From positions 1 through 61,774 of the IMG/VR virus record IMGVR_UViG_3300046530_000117: a DNA stretch of 61,774 nucleotides. One strand, written 5' to 3'. Source of the stretch: a virus. Below, in pieces: positions 50,893 to 59,196 of this stretch. Under the pieces are notes generated by a model, which was not told the origin of the DNA, ran no database searches, and saw only the letters and a list, made by a program, of their open reading frames with translations. Every line of letters begins with the position of its first letter. Position 1 is the stretch's first letter. The position numbers were made by a program, and so were the translations under genes.

Positions 50893-50898
50893 GTCGCG

Positions 50899-50927
50899 AA
50901 ACTATCGACACGGTTTTGCCGTGTCAA
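50899..50927 (-). promoter_or_regulatory. Early promoter with full TGACACGG inverted repeat; leaderless
   Basis: On the minus strand TTGACA (50927-50922), 17 bases, TAGTTT (50904-50899). TGACACGG-CAAAA-CCGTGTCG covers the -35 and spacer, one mismatch from the perfect repeats at 57194 and 59297. An operator role for the repeat is inferred. Confidence 0.75.
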
Positions 50928-50943
50928 TAGTCGCTGGTGAGTT

Positions 50944-52065
50944 TTATCGCGGCTTGGCGTCGTGCCGGGCCTGAAGTTCCTTCCGGGGCTTGGCGAGGAC
51001 GCGGGCGAACTCGTCCTTCTCGCACGTGACCACCGACAGGCCGAGAGCCTCGGCTGTCGCCATGGTCGTGACCGCGACGCCGCCGAGTTCCTGGGCTACG
51101 TCGCCAGCCGGGTTGCGCACGACGTGCTTGATCAAGTCCTTGCAGAGCTGCTTCAGGTAGTCCTTCCGGCCCTTCGGCGTGACACTGGCGGTCGAATGAT
51201 CCGGACCGCTGTCCGATTCGAGAATGTACTTCACGCGAATAGCGTCAACGAGTTCGAGCTGTTCTTCCAAGCCGCGAGTAGCGCGCTGCTCCAGGCTGGC
51301 GGCGATGTCGCCCCAGGTCCGTTTGGCGAAGTTGAAGAACTTGGTTTGCCGCCGGTCGCGGGCGTCTTCTTCCAGGTTCTTCTCGGGGTATTTGCGACGC
51401 TCGGCGAGCACGGCGTGAGCGTGAGCGCAACTCGATCGCAGTTCTTCGGGCTCAAGTTCCGCCGGGTCCATGTCGTTCACATCCAGTAGTCGGTGAAGTT
51501 TGTCGAACGGCTCCAGGGCCGTCTCCGCGATCTCGGTCCGGCGATACCAGTAGCCGAGCGTCTTCCCCACTTCGATAGCGATAGAGCCGTAAAACCGCTC
51601 GGCCATGTCCTCGGGGATTTTCGAGGCTGGGTTCGTGGCGTAGAGGTGAGCGATCCCGAAGTCGATGACGTCGGACAGCTTGAAACCACCGACCTCCAGC
51701 TTCTTCAGGTACTCGGTCGTGCGGTCGCCCGCCTCGCGTTGTTCCTGATAGACATCGTCCTTGGCCGCGCCGAAAGACCGCCATTGCCTGCCCATCTGGA
51801 TTTCACCCTGGAAGCGCTCGATATCTTGCCCGGACCACTTGACCCATTCCAGGAAGCCAACATCGGAGCCGCCGAACACGCGGTGCAGGCCACGGCCGAT
51901 GGACTGCCACGCGTCGTACGTGAAATGGTTCGGGTTCAGCTTGGCCAGCTCTTCACGAGCCAGGGTGCGACTGTCGTTGCCCTTGCACAACTCAACGAAC
52001 CGCTGAACCGTCAGATGAATTTCAGCGTCGCGGCTGTTTTGCTCAGATTGATCGATATCGCTCAT
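50944..52065 (-). CDS. Uncharacterised 373-residue protein
   Basis: ATG 52065 (MSDIDQSEQN) follows CAGGAATTCAACCAAA, close to the leader of the ParB-like gene (AACCAAA before ATG). A longer frame from 52125 is less likely. YDAWQSIGRGLHRVFGGSDV followed by FLEWVKWSG resembles the PriCT-like block of the primase. The remaining parts are helical. Function unknown. A weak palindrome relative is at 50972. Confidence 0.72.
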   Translation of the reverse strand: MSDIDQSEQNSRDAEIHLTVQRFVELCKGNDSRTLAREELAKLNPNHFTYDAWQSIGRGLHRVFGGSDVGFLEWVKWSGQDIERFQGEIQMGRQWRSFGAAKDDVYQEQREAGDRTTEYLKKLEVGGFKLSDVIDFGIAHLYATNPASKIPEDMAERFYGSIAIEVGKTLGYWYRRTEIAETALEPFDKLHRLLDVNDMDPAELEPEELRSSCAHAHAVLAERRKYPEKNLEEDARDRRQTKFFNFAKRTWGDIAASLEQRATRGLEEQLELVDAIRVKYILESDSGPDHSTASVTPKGRKDYLKQLCKDLIKHVVRNPAGDVAQELGGVAVTTMATAEALGLSVVTCEKDEFARVLAKPRKELQARHDAKPR

Positions 52066-52100
52066 TTTGGTTGAATTCCTGCTTTTTGAGGTTTCGGAAG

Positions 52101-52364
52101 TTACTTCGAGATTTCGTGGGTCCACTTGGGCTCATGGGTCCCTTCGCAGGGCTCCAGCAGGCCGATGAAGGTTTCCGCACCCGTGGTCGTGTTCAGCACG
52201 AACAGCATCAGGCTCACAGCGCCGATCGGGGTCTTGGCCGTGGCCCGGCGGAATACCCTGCGGCATTGCGACTTGGCCTTGGCGTCCGAGGGCGCGTTGA
52301 ACTTGACGTCCGGCTGGACGGCCGGGGCTGCGCTGTTGGCAAGACGATACAGGTACTTCTTCAC
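52101..52364 (-). CDS. Small uncharacterised protein
   Basis: This 87-residue protein has a basic centre (DAKAKSQCRRVFRRATAKTP) and then GAVSLMLFVLNTTTGAETFI. The stop TAA is inside the palindrome at 52096-52108. Overlaps the DUF1643 stop by four bases. Confidence 0.65.
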   Translation of the reverse strand: MKKYLYRLANSAAPAVQPDVKFNAPSDAKAKSQCRRVFRRATAKTPIGAVSLMLFVLNTTTGAETFIGLLEPCEGTHEPKWTHEISK

Positions 52365-53041
52365 GGCTTAGGACTCCAGGGTTGCAGCTCGGATTCATTG
52401 TAGCCGAGCATCAGGGGATGACGAGGATGACCGTCAGCGGTGACGGCCAGTGAGTAGAACTCCACGCCCAGTTTTTGGCCATAGAGGTAGATGCGGCGAA
52501 CCATGGCGGCCAGTTGACGTTGGGCCGCGCTGTTAAGACCAGCGCCAGCGCCGTGAGCCATGATCACCGGCCAGTTGCGAAGCGCCGCCTCGTAGAGCGC
52601 GGTTCGCAAAAAAGCTCGGTTGTGCTCGCCGATCGCGACGTCCCGCCCATGCTCGAACAAGAACTTCGGGTTCGTGGAGCGCAGCGCGAACGGGTTGATG
52701 ATGCCGTACTGCTTCGCGCCGTGCAGTCGGGCGAACCCGTTGCACTTGCGGTCCGTAGGGTCCCGCTTGGCCTCGGCGGCGATCGACGGGTTCAACATGC
52801 AGAAGAGCATCATTTGAAGCCGCAGCTCCATGGTCTCCAGCGGGCGTTGCTTCGAAAAGCCCTGCACCTTGGTTCCGGGAACCGTGACCATCGTGTCGCG
52901 TCGCAGCCACAGGCGATAGCCGAGCGGCTTCTGCACCGTGGCCGTTCCCTTGCGAACCGGGATAGTCGTGGCGTACTCGATGCAGGCCTGATCATGCCAC
53001 CAGAGGTCAGGCATGTTCTCCAGGGCGTAGGGACTGAGCAT
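52361..53041 (-). CDS. DUF1643 protein
   Basis: This 226-residue protein matches DUF1643: LFCMLNPSIAAEAKRDPTDR, then FARLHGAKQYGIINPFALRS and WPVIMAHGAG. The family is common in phages and mobile elements, with unknown activity. The last codon of the upstream gene overlaps the start. Confidence 0.85.
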   Translation of the reverse strand: MLSPYALENMPDLWWHDQACIEYATTIPVRKGTATVQKPLGYRLWLRRDTMVTVPGTKVQGFSKQRPLETMELRLQMMLFCMLNPSIAAEAKRDPTDRKCNGFARLHGAKQYGIINPFALRSTNPKFLFEHGRDVAIGEHNRAFLRTALYEAALRNWPVIMAHGAGAGLNSAAQRQLAAMVRRIYLYGQKLGVEFYSLAVTADGHPRHPLMLGYNESELQPWSPKP

Positions 53042-53562
53042 TAGCCCAGGACGCCGCTAGAACGCTGCATGTGCAGCGGAGCCTCGAACAGGGCCAACAC
53101 CCGCTCCTGGAGCTTCTGGTGGGCTTCCTCGACGGCGTAGGCGTGGAAGGTACGCCGAACGATCCGGCGGTCGTAGTCGCGGCAGAGCACGACTATCTTC
53201 TCGTTCTTGCCGACCACGACTCGGAGGATAGGCCTGCTCCCGGCGATCAGGCGGGCGGTGTCACGCCAACGTCGCTGGATGCCGACTGAGAACACCAAGG
53301 GAAGCGTGAGGTTCGACGAGGGGCGGAACTTGAGATCAGGCCCGGCCGAGGCCAGGACGACAGGTTCTTCCGGCGGATGACCGTGGGTGACGATGTCGTT
53401 CCACTCCGCTTCAATCCTCGGATGGATTTCGCGGAATTGATCACGCAGGCGCATCGCTTCCTCCGGGCTCATGGGCTTGCCGTAGGCGGCCCAGAGCGCC
53501 GGATTGTGCGTGGTGAACCGACGACCGGTCCAACGCCCGCGAACTTCGCCGTGTCGGATCAC
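53041..53562 (-). CDS. Uncharacterised protein
   Basis: This 173-residue protein begins at GTG 53562, overlapping the stop of the 55-residue gene upstream (GTGA). It has a helical front (SPEEAMRLRDQFREIHPRIE) and a beta-rich half with ILRVVVGKNEKIVVLCRDYD. Not recognised. Confidence 0.65.
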   Translation of the reverse strand: MIRHGEVRGRWTGRRFTTHNPALWAAYGKPMSPEEAMRLRDQFREIHPRIEAEWNDIVTHGHPPEEPVVLASAGPDLKFRPSSNLTLPLVFSVGIQRRWRDTARLIAGSRPILRVVVGKNEKIVVLCRDYDRRIVRRTFHAYAVEEAHQKLQERVLALFEAPLHMQRSSGVLG

Positions 53563-53726
53563 AGCCCGATCTTCCGGGTCAGCTCGGCGGCGCGGCCCCG
53601 AAGTTCCTTCGCGTCCTGGCGCGCGGCTTGGGCGCGGACGTTGTCGCCAAGGCGGGTCGCGTTGATGGCGACGCCGATGGTCTTGTTGGCGTGCTGATAC
53701 AGCTCGTTGGGGGTGACTTCACGCAT
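53559..53726 (-). CDS. Short 55-residue protein
   Basis: A small frame with AGGAGA eight bases before ATG 53726 encodes MREVTPNELYQHANKTIGVA and an Ala/Arg-rich helix ending LTRKIGL. It fills the gap between two coupled genes and its TGA overlaps the next GTG, so it is very likely real. A weak palindrome relative (53600-53612) encodes its KELRG segment. Confidence 0.75.
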   Translation of the reverse strand: MREVTPNELYQHANKTIGVAINATRLGDNVRAQAARQDAKELRGRAAELTRKIGL

Positions 53727-53736
53727 GTCGTTTCTC

Positions 53737-54747
53737 CTAGCGCTTGCGCTTGTTGAACTTCTGGTAGTCCGAGGGCGTGGTGATGCCGAGACGAAGCATG
53801 AGTTCTTCCTGCACCCTCTGCTTGTTCAGGAGCATTTGAAGAATCATCGTATCATTCGGCGCGTAGACAACGCCGCTGGGGTAGGCTTGCATCGCGGTCG
53901 TCGCGGCGGCGTAACCGACGTCCCAGCTTTCGATGTCCACGTGATACACCCCGGTCGTCTTGTCGTGGAATCCGTAGTAACGGCGTTCCATAGACAGGTC
54001 CACGACCTTCGCGGCGGCCAGGGTGACGAGGGCTGTGTCGGTCTTGCGCCGGGCCGCCGCGACGATCGAATATCGGATGCGGTCTTCTTCGGTAGGCCAG
54101 CCGCCCTTGGCCATCAGCCAACCGACGATGCGGGCTTCCTGCTCCGCGAAGTTCATGTTGATGATGCGCTTGCGGACGCTCTCAACCTTGCGGTTGAGCT
54201 CCTTCATCGCCTCGGGGACGTGTACGTTTTGATAGTCCCATTTCGCCGGACAGGTCGCCCAGCGCCCCGTGGCCGAGGGCGGGGTCTTAAGCAGCGGACT
54301 GTCGAAGTACAGCCGTCCAGTTGCGGCCTTGAAGGGTGACATTCTGGTCACCGCGAGGTCGATCGGGTCTTGCTCGCGGTCCGGATTAAATCCGAACTCC
54401 ATCCACCGTCGATCCGCTTCCGCTGCGGCAGCACGAGATTCGGGCGTACCGTACGACCGCCCGGAGAGATCACCCGCATGGTGGATCGTAACCGAGACGC
54501 CGGGGATATCCAGATCACCCTCGTACACCGGAACTTCACCGATCATGCCGATTGGTTCCTCGCAGGTATAGAAACCCGGTTCACCAAGCGACGGCGGGGC
54601 GAAGTGGGAGCCCGGCCGACCGCAGTTCGGGCAGGTCGGATTCTTGGCATCCCGAATCGCTTGTTCGCGACGTTCGATTCGACCCTTCCACCACGCCCGC
54701 TGCTCTTCGTGGGTCATCTCGTGCGGACGCTTGGTCTCGCCAGCCAT
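53737..54747 (-). CDS. Uncharacterised 336-residue protein
   Basis: It has a zinc-like CPNCGRPGSHF near residue 39 and helical segments with AEQEARIVGWLMAKGGWPTE. The back half (YAAATTAMQAYPSGVVYAPN) is mixed. No family recognised. ATG 54747 lies two bases after the upstream stop. Confidence 0.7.
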   Translation of the reverse strand: MAGETKRPHEMTHEEQRAWWKGRIERREQAIRDAKNPTCPNCGRPGSHFAPPSLGEPGFYTCEEPIGMIGEVPVYEGDLDIPGVSVTIHHAGDLSGRSYGTPESRAAAAEADRRWMEFGFNPDREQDPIDLAVTRMSPFKAATGRLYFDSPLLKTPPSATGRWATCPAKWDYQNVHVPEAMKELNRKVESVRKRIINMNFAEQEARIVGWLMAKGGWPTEEDRIRYSIVAAARRKTDTALVTLAAAKVVDLSMERRYYGFHDKTTGVYHVDIESWDVGYAAATTAMQAYPSGVVYAPNDTMILQMLLNKQRVQEELMLRLGITTPSDYQKFNKRKR

Positions 54748-54749
54748 GG

Positions 54750-55028
54750 TTACGCGGTCCTCGTGATGACGAAGCAGAGGATGATGTTGTGCCCCCGCGT
54801 CGTCGAGAAATCCCCGGTGTCGCTGGTGTAGGTCTTGCCGGTGTCCTGCGTGGCGCGAGACATCGCCGAGCGGGCCACGTTGTGCAGCTTCTCCTTCTCG
54901 GCGGCGATCAGATCGCTCGTGGCGTCGTCAACCTTGATCTTCTTGGACAGCACATGGCTGTCGCCCACGTCGAGGCTGATCAGCATGTTCATGACGCTAG
55001 GGCGGGCGATAGTCGTAGCAGCGGCCAT
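54750..55028 (-). CDS. Small uncharacterised protein
   Basis: This 92-residue protein has LISLDVGDSHVLSKKIKVDD, then a helix (LIAAEKEKLHNVARSAMSRA) and FSTTRGHNIILCFVITRTA. Not recognised; no Cys cluster or membrane segment. Confidence 0.65.
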   Translation of the reverse strand: MAAATTIARPSVMNMLISLDVGDSHVLSKKIKVDDATSDLIAAEKEKLHNVARSAMSRATQDTGKTYTSDTGDFSTTRGHNIILCFVITRTA

Positions 55029-55049
55029 AGGTTTGTTCTTTCTTGGAAG

Positions 55050-55295
55050 TTACTTCGGGAAGTGGACGTAAGCCCAGAGGCCCACGTTGTAAAGCGTCAC
55101 GGCGGCGATGATCAGGAACATGGCCATCATCGCGCCGAAGTAGCCGCCGACGACGATCCAGAAGAGGTTCTCCCAGATCGTACGCTTCGGCCCGTGCGTG
55201 AGCTGCGGGAGGATGAAGGGCGTGTTCAGGCCGCAGAACATGGTCAGAACGAACACGATGGCGATGGCGAGCTGCTGAGCGGTCATGTGAGCCAT
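55050..55295 (-). CDS. Two-span membrane protein
   Basis: This 81-residue protein has hydrophobic segments at about 8-30 (LAIAIVFVLTMFCGLNTPFI) and 43-70 (LFWIVVGGYFGAMMAMFLII). The stop TAA is inside the palindrome at 55045-55057. It overlaps the next gene's stop by one base. It could be involved in superinfection exclusion, given several small membrane proteins nearby; that is inference. Confidence 0.68.
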   Translation of the reverse strand: MAHMTAQQLAIAIVFVLTMFCGLNTPFILPQLTHGPKRTIWENLFWIVVGGYFGAMMAMFLIIAAVTLYNVGLWAYVHFPK

Positions 55296-55750
55296 CAGAA
55301 CTCCTCCACGTCTTCGGCGCGCTCTTCCGGCTCGACCTGCGCCTTGCGGGCGTCGGGGAGCGCGTGGGCCAGACGGTTCAGCTCTTGCAGAACGCGGTTG
55401 CGCTGCGTGTCGAGGAACTGGCTCCCGAAATTCATGGCCACCAGTTCCTCGACGATGTGGAGCAGAACTTCCTCGTAGATCGGGTTCTTGCCCGGCACGG
55501 GACGCTCGACGATCCGGAACTTGGGGTCGCCACCGTCGATGACGTTCATGGTCTTGGCGATGCGCTCCAGGGACGCCGACGCGGTGTCCTTGCTGGGTTT
55601 GTCCCAGTATTCGAAACCCGCCACGATGACCGGGTTGTCGGCCTCGCCGCCCGTCATGTTCCAGAGGGCCAGAAACCGGTCGTTGATGTAGTCGATGACA
55701 CGCCAGGGCGTGTCGCTCGGCGGGTTCAGCTTGCGGGTGTCCACGGCCAT
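55295..55750 (-). CDS. Uncharacterised protein
   Basis: This 151-residue protein has DTPWRVIDYINDRFLALWNM in front, GFEYWDKPSKDTASASLERI in the middle, and an acidic helical end (EPEERAEDVEEF). No family recognised. Confidence 0.65.
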   Translation of the reverse strand: MAVDTRKLNPPSDTPWRVIDYINDRFLALWNMTGGEADNPVIVAGFEYWDKPSKDTASASLERIAKTMNVIDGGDPKFRIVERPVPGKNPIYEEVLLHIVEELVAMNFGSQFLDTQRNRVLQELNRLAHALPDARKAQVEPEERAEDVEEF

Positions 55751-55751
55751 G

Positions 55752-55958
55752 TTAGCGAGCCTTCTGGACCGGAACGCACACGGCGGTCACGGTCGTCCGG
55801 TTGGCCCCGGCGCGCGGGGCGTTGATGATCGCCGAGGCGAGCTGCTTGCAGCTTTCCCGGCTGGCGATGTTGTCGATGTGGTAGCCCGACACGCCGCCGG
55901 TAGCGGTGCTTAGGTTGCCGACCCACACGATCGTCACGATACAGAGCCAAACAGTCAC
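55752..55958 (-). CDS. Small secreted protein
   Basis: This 68-residue protein has an N-terminal hydrophobic segment (VWLCIVTIVWVGNLSTATGG) that may be a signal peptide, then a small domain with two Cys (ESCKQLASAI, VTAVCVPV). It may act in the periplasm. Confidence 0.62.
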   Translation of the reverse strand: MTVWLCIVTIVWVGNLSTATGGVSGYHIDNIASRESCKQLASAIINAPRAGANRTTVTAVCVPVQKAR

Positions 55959-55967
55959 GCGGTGCTC

Positions 55968-56201
55968 CTAGAACTTGTCGATGAAGTAGATGACCACGGC
56001 GACCGTGAACGAGGCCGACGCGCCGCCGACGAATCCGCCCGCCGCGCAGAGGATCGTGACCAAGGCGTTTTCGCCCCACCAGCGGCACTGCATGGCGGCG
56101 GCAAGCGTGGCCGTGAAGACGAACACCACGGTAGCCGCGATGATCGCGTAGGCGGCCCACGGCGACGGCGGCGGAAGGGACATAACCCAGTCGCGAATCA
56201 T
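55968..56201 (-). CDS. Two-span membrane protein
   Basis: This 77-residue protein has hydrophobic segments at about 14-36 (AAYAIIAATVVFVFTATLAA) and 45-74 (VTILCAAGGFVGGASASFTV). It overlaps the upstream gene stop by one base. Role unknown. Confidence 0.65.
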   Translation of the reverse strand: MIRDWVMSLPPPSPWAAYAIIAATVVFVFTATLAAAMQCRWWGENALVTILCAAGGFVGGASASFTVAVVIYFIDKF

Positions 56202-56518
56202 CAGAGGGTCCTCTTGCCGCCGCAGAGGGTGCAGGTTTTGGGCTTGGTCATGACTTCGACGATGTCCTCGACGGACGGGATATGAAGGTCGTCGGCGGCG
56301 ATGGTGTCGCCCGGCCGCACGCCAAAGTCCTCGCGGTAGATGATACCGGTCCGGCCGTAGGAATCGGGCATATCGGCCTCGACCGTCACGGCGTCGTCGA
56401 TACGAGCGCCATAGCTGACGGTGATCTCGCCGTCCGTTTCCGCGAATTGGATCGACACGCTTTGGCCGAGTTGGATGGTCACAACCACGGGGTCGGATGC
56501 GTAATGCTGCTTGGCCAT
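56201..56518 (-). CDS. Uncharacterised protein with C-terminal Cys pair
   Basis: This 105-residue protein is beta-rich (VVVTIQLGQSVSIQFAETDG, ITVSYGARIDDAVTVEADMP) and ends KTCTLCGGKRTL, a likely half metal site. Not recognised. Confidence 0.65.
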   Translation of the reverse strand: MAKQHYASDPVVVTIQLGQSVSIQFAETDGEITVSYGARIDDAVTVEADMPDSYGRTGIIYREDFGVRPGDTIAADDLHIPSVEDIVEVMTKPKTCTLCGGKRTL

Positions 56519-56521
56519 CGG

Positions 56522-56839
56522 TCAGCCCCTCCCGTCGCCATGCGGCTGAACCGTGGCTTGGCCCTTGCGCAGGGCGAGAATGGTCTGTGCCTCATCCGGC
56601 GTGACCATCATCGGAACGAGTTCGCCTTCACGCAACGGCTCGTAGCCGGGCTTGAAGGTGATGACGCCAAACTGACCATCGAACACGGTGACGGTGTGAC
56701 CGTCGCCCGCCTTCATCAGTTCCAGATTGATCCTGGCCGAGAAAGGCTCGGGGCCTTCGCCAGGGATCATGATCAGCGTCTCGACGGCCATGTCCTGGCC
56801 TGCCGTGAAGCTGATGTCCGTTTTGGTGTTCAAGTCCAT
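56522..56839 (-). CDS. Uncharacterised protein, first gene of the leftward operon
   Basis: This 105-residue protein is beta-rich (TDISFTAGQDMAVETLIMIP, TVTVFDGQFGVITFKPGYEP). It is the first gene after the leftward promoter at 56887-56916, about 40 bases downstream of the expected start of transcription. Not recognised. Confidence 0.68.
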   Translation of the reverse strand: MDLNTKTDISFTAGQDMAVETLIMIPGEGPEPFSARINLELMKAGDGHTVTVFDGQFGVITFKPGYEPLREGELVPMMVTPDEAQTILALRKGQATVQPHGDGRG

Positions 56840-56886
56840 GCTTAGTTCCCTGCTATCCCGGTGTCCGGGTTGTCGTTGAAGTCCAG

Positions 56887-56916
56887 ACCATAGACCGAAC
56901 CTGAAAACCGTGTCAA
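56887..56916 (-). promoter_or_regulatory. Leftward early promoter with TGACACGG half-site
   Basis: On the minus strand TTGACA (56916-56911), 18 bases, TATGGT (56892-56887). The -35 overlaps TGACACGG but the second arm is missing, as at 48536. Confidence 0.72.
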
Positions 56917-57192
56917 GCGCCTCATATTCCCCTGATCCAGGTGACGCCCCTAAACGCGGATTAGGGTGAGCTGCGAGAAATCAACGGGATTAGGGTCATT
57001 CCGAATGTCGTCACACCGGGTGTGCAGAATCCCTCTCGTGAGCGGGTGTGTCCTCTCGCGGGCGCTCGCACGTAGGCGGTCAGGTGCGAGGGCGTGCGGT
57101 GGATAGCTCCCGCCCGCTTTTCGTTTGTCGGGGTGTCGGGACTGCCGACGCCCTTAAGCCGGAAGTAACTTCGAAAAATGTTCGACGGGGCG

Positions 57193-57221
57193 TTGACACG
57201 GCTTTTCCGTGTCACTAGGTG
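57193..57221 (+). promoter_or_regulatory. Rightward early promoter with perfect TGACACGG inverted repeat
   Basis: TTGACA 57193-57198, 17 bases, TAGGTG 57216-57221. TGACACGG 57194-57201 and CCGTGTCA 57207-57214 form a perfect 8-bp inverted repeat with a 5-base spacer over the -35 and spacer. The palindrome copy at 57161-57173 is just upstream. Confidence 0.75.
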
Positions 57222-57268
57222 TTGTGTCGGGCCGCCAAGCCGGGGCCTGATCTTTGGAGGCGAAAGCC

Positions 57269-58261
57269 ATGACTACCGTGTTCGCAAACCCGCAAGTCGC
57301 TCACGTCTGGGCGCAGCAAAACCAATCGGAAGGCCGTTCAAGCAACGGGAACTTTTGGTTCCGCGACACCACGATTTTCAGCTACCGCACGCCGCTTGCT
57401 CGGATGTACTTCCGCAAGGGCCTCAAGGTCGCCCTGATCGGCGTGGAATCCTACTCTCCGACCACGGCGGCCCGTCACCTTCCCGCCATCCACCGCGCCG
57501 TGGACTACGGCCGGGGCGACTACCGGGCTTTTCGCGTTCCGTTCATCGGAACGTACGGCGGGATGCGAAACCGCGAGCCGGAGGAAATCGACCACGTGGC
57601 GAACCTTGCTCACCTGGAGGCGCGTTACGGTGCGTACATCGATCAACAAAGCGCAAGCCGAAGCAAGTTCCGTGCCGAGGGCCTGGACCTGCTGAAAGAG
57701 TTGATCGCCATCGCTAACCACGCCATCGAGTACGCCCGGCTTTTCGACCTCTCCCCTGCGAGCTTTGACGTCACCGCCGATACGGCGCGAATCGAGGCGG
57801 CCCGCGAAGAGGCGTTGACGCCGGAAGCGCAAGCCCGACGCGCTGCGGATCGCAAGCGGGCGGCTGAACGCAAGGCCAAGCTGAAAGCGGAGACTGTCGC
57901 CAAGTGGCGCGAGGGCCAAGGGTTCGGCTTGTCGGGAGACACGGCCCTAGACGACAACGGCGGGGCCTTGCTCCGCGTGAAAGATGGCGAGCTGCAAACG
58001 TCGCTAGGCGCTCGCGTCCCCCTGGACCACGCGGTCAAGGTCTTCCGCTTCGTGAAGCTCTGCCGAGAACGCGGCGTGTCGTGGGAACGGAACGGCAAGG
58101 TCATCCGCGTGGGTCACTTCACGGTGGACCGCATCGAGGCGAACGGGGACTTCCGCGCCGGGTGTCATCGGATCAACTGGCCGGAGGTCGAGAACGCGGC
58201 CCGCCTCGCCGATGTGCTGGACACGTCGGCGGACGACTCGGCCTTGGAGGTTCATCAATGA
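57269..58261 (+). CDS. Uncharacterised early protein (widespread phage family)
   Basis: This 330-residue protein starts at ATG 57269 behind GGAGG. The front has NFWFRDTTIFSYRTPLARMY, the middle a charged Ala/Arg/Lys helix (about 175-220), and the end VIRVGHFTVDRIEANGDFRA followed by GCHRINWPE, a pattern common in phage proteins of unknown role. It is the first rightward gene after the promoter at 57193. A weak palindrome variant is at 57659. Confidence 0.72.
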   Translation: MTTVFANPQVAHVWAQQNQSEGRSSNGNFWFRDTTIFSYRTPLARMYFRKGLKVALIGVESYSPTTAARHLPAIHRAVDYGRGDYRAFRVPFIGTYGGMRNREPEEIDHVANLAHLEARYGAYIDQQSASRSKFRAEGLDLLKELIAIANHAIEYARLFDLSPASFDVTADTARIEAAREEALTPEAQARRAADRKRAAERKAKLKAETVAKWREGQGFGLSGDTALDDNGGALLRVKDGELQTSLGARVPLDHAVKVFRFVKLCRERGVSWERNGKVIRVGHFTVDRIEANGDFRAGCHRINWPEVENAARLADVLDTSADDSALEVHQ

Positions 58262-58458
58262 ACGTCGCTCGCAATACGTTCGCGGTCTTCTGGTCCATCC
58301 CCGGCCGTCCGCGCCAGCAGTTCCACGCGGACCTCGCCAAGCCGCTGTACCCGACGCCCCGCGCCGCCGTCGAGGGGTTCCGCGATATGTTCCCACGTGA
58401 TGTGGTTCACAGCGTGCGGGATGGCTCCGGCCGGTTCCTCGCCTTCAAGGGGGCCTGA
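58258..58458 (+). CDS. Small uncharacterised protein
   Basis: This 66-residue protein starts at ATG 58258 overlapping the upstream stop (ATGA). Sequence such as FAVFWSIPGRPRQQFHADLA and VVHSVRDGSGRFLAFKG suggests a compact alpha/beta fold. Not recognised. Confidence 0.65.
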   Translation: MNVARNTFAVFWSIPGRPRQQFHADLAKPLYPTPRAAVEGFRDMFPRDVVHSVRDGSGRFLAFKGA

Positions 58459-58463
58459 AGATC

Positions 58464-58634
58464 GTGGGAAAGACCGGGAAGCGTCGGACCCGCAAAGTCC
58501 GGCGTCAGGCCAAGCAGGTCATCAAACACGGTGCGGGCGCTAAGCGCGTTCACAAGGCCATCGGGGGCCGCAAGGGTTCCATTCACCACAAGCGTCTCAA
58601 GTCGCTTCTGCAAATGTCGGAGACAACGGAATGA
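58464..58634 (+). CDS. Short very basic 56-residue protein
   Basis: GTG 58464 behind AAGGGGG opens a frame rich in Lys, Arg and His (GKTGKRRTRKVRRQAKQVIK, then GGRKGSIHHKRLKSL). It is likely to bind nucleic acid. The next gene's ATG overlaps its stop (AATGA), as throughout this operon. Confidence 0.65.
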   Translation: MGKTGKRRTRKVRRQAKQVIKHGAGAKRVHKAIGGRKGSIHHKRLKSLLQMSETTE

Positions 58635-58801
58635 CCGAACACCAACGCCGCCGCGCCCTCATGCTGGCGCTTCAAATGCTCCGGGCCGAGGCCCTGGAGC
58701 TGTGCGACCGCGCCGAACACGGCCGGTACGTGGACCCGATCGAACTGGACGCCGCGACCATCGTTCGCGACTGGTCCAGCACACAACCGGAGTTTGTCTA
58801 A
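58631..58801 (+). CDS. Short 56-residue helical protein
   Basis: ATG 58631 overlaps the preceding stop. It encodes an amphipathic helix (QRRRALMLALQMLRAEALEL) and a short second part (DPIELDAATIVRDWSSTQ). The stop TAA overlaps the next ATG (TAATG). Real by coupling and codon use. Confidence 0.62.
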   Translation: MTEHQRRRALMLALQMLRAEALELCDRAEHGRYVDPIELDAATIVRDWSSTQPEFV

Positions 58802-59196
58802 TGACCTACGCCCCCATTTCGCGCATCCCCGCGAAGCGTCTCAACACGGCCGGGAGCGCCTTCGGGTTCGACTTCACGCCAGCGGCGGGCGACTCGACGG
58901 TCTATGACCTTCGCGAACTGAAGGTCCGTAAGGGCGACGGCGGACGCGGGAAGGGCGTCGGCTCCCGGCTGTACGTGTGCCTCAACACGGCGCACAGCAT
59001 CAACCACGGTGGCGCTGTCGCTTGGCTGAACGTCCTGCAACCGCACGGAACATACCGCCGCGAGTACGAGACACGCCGGTTCAAGGGCCAAATGATTCGG
59101 GCCTGCGCTGACGCCCGTGACCTAGCCGAACGCGTAGCCGTCGATATCGCACGGCGCGGCGGCTATCAGTTCGTGGTCGTCACGCATGAGACATGA
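58801..59196 (+). CDS. Uncharacterised protein
   Basis: This 131-residue protein starts at ATG 58801. RIPAKRLNTAGSAFGFDFTP, a basic Gly-rich loop (KVRKGDGGRGKGVGSRLYVC) and a C-terminal helix are visible. Not recognised. Confidence 0.68.
   Translation: MTYAPISRIPAKRLNTAGSAFGFDFTPAAGDSTVYDLRELKVRKGDGGRGKGVGSRLYVCLNTAHSINHGGAVAWLNVLQPHGTYRREYETRRFKGQMIRACADARDLAERVAVDIARRGGYQFVVVTHET

Larger units (their letters stand above)
56840..57268. promoter_or_regulatory. Divergent control region between leftward and rightward early operons
   Basis: These 429 bases hold no convincing gene. They contain the leftward promoter (56887-56916), two GGATTAGGGT repeats (56958-56967, 56979-56988 as GGGATTAGGGT), a stretch rich in GTGTGC/GGTGTG motifs (57010-57060), a palindrome copy at 57161-57173, and the rightward promoter (57193-57221). 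No tRNA or clear terminator was seen. Confidence 0.6.

Noticed and set aside
56961-57215. 84-codon minus-strand frame in the divergent region
   Set aside because: Covers promoter elements and lacks a ribosome site; codon use unlike neighbours.
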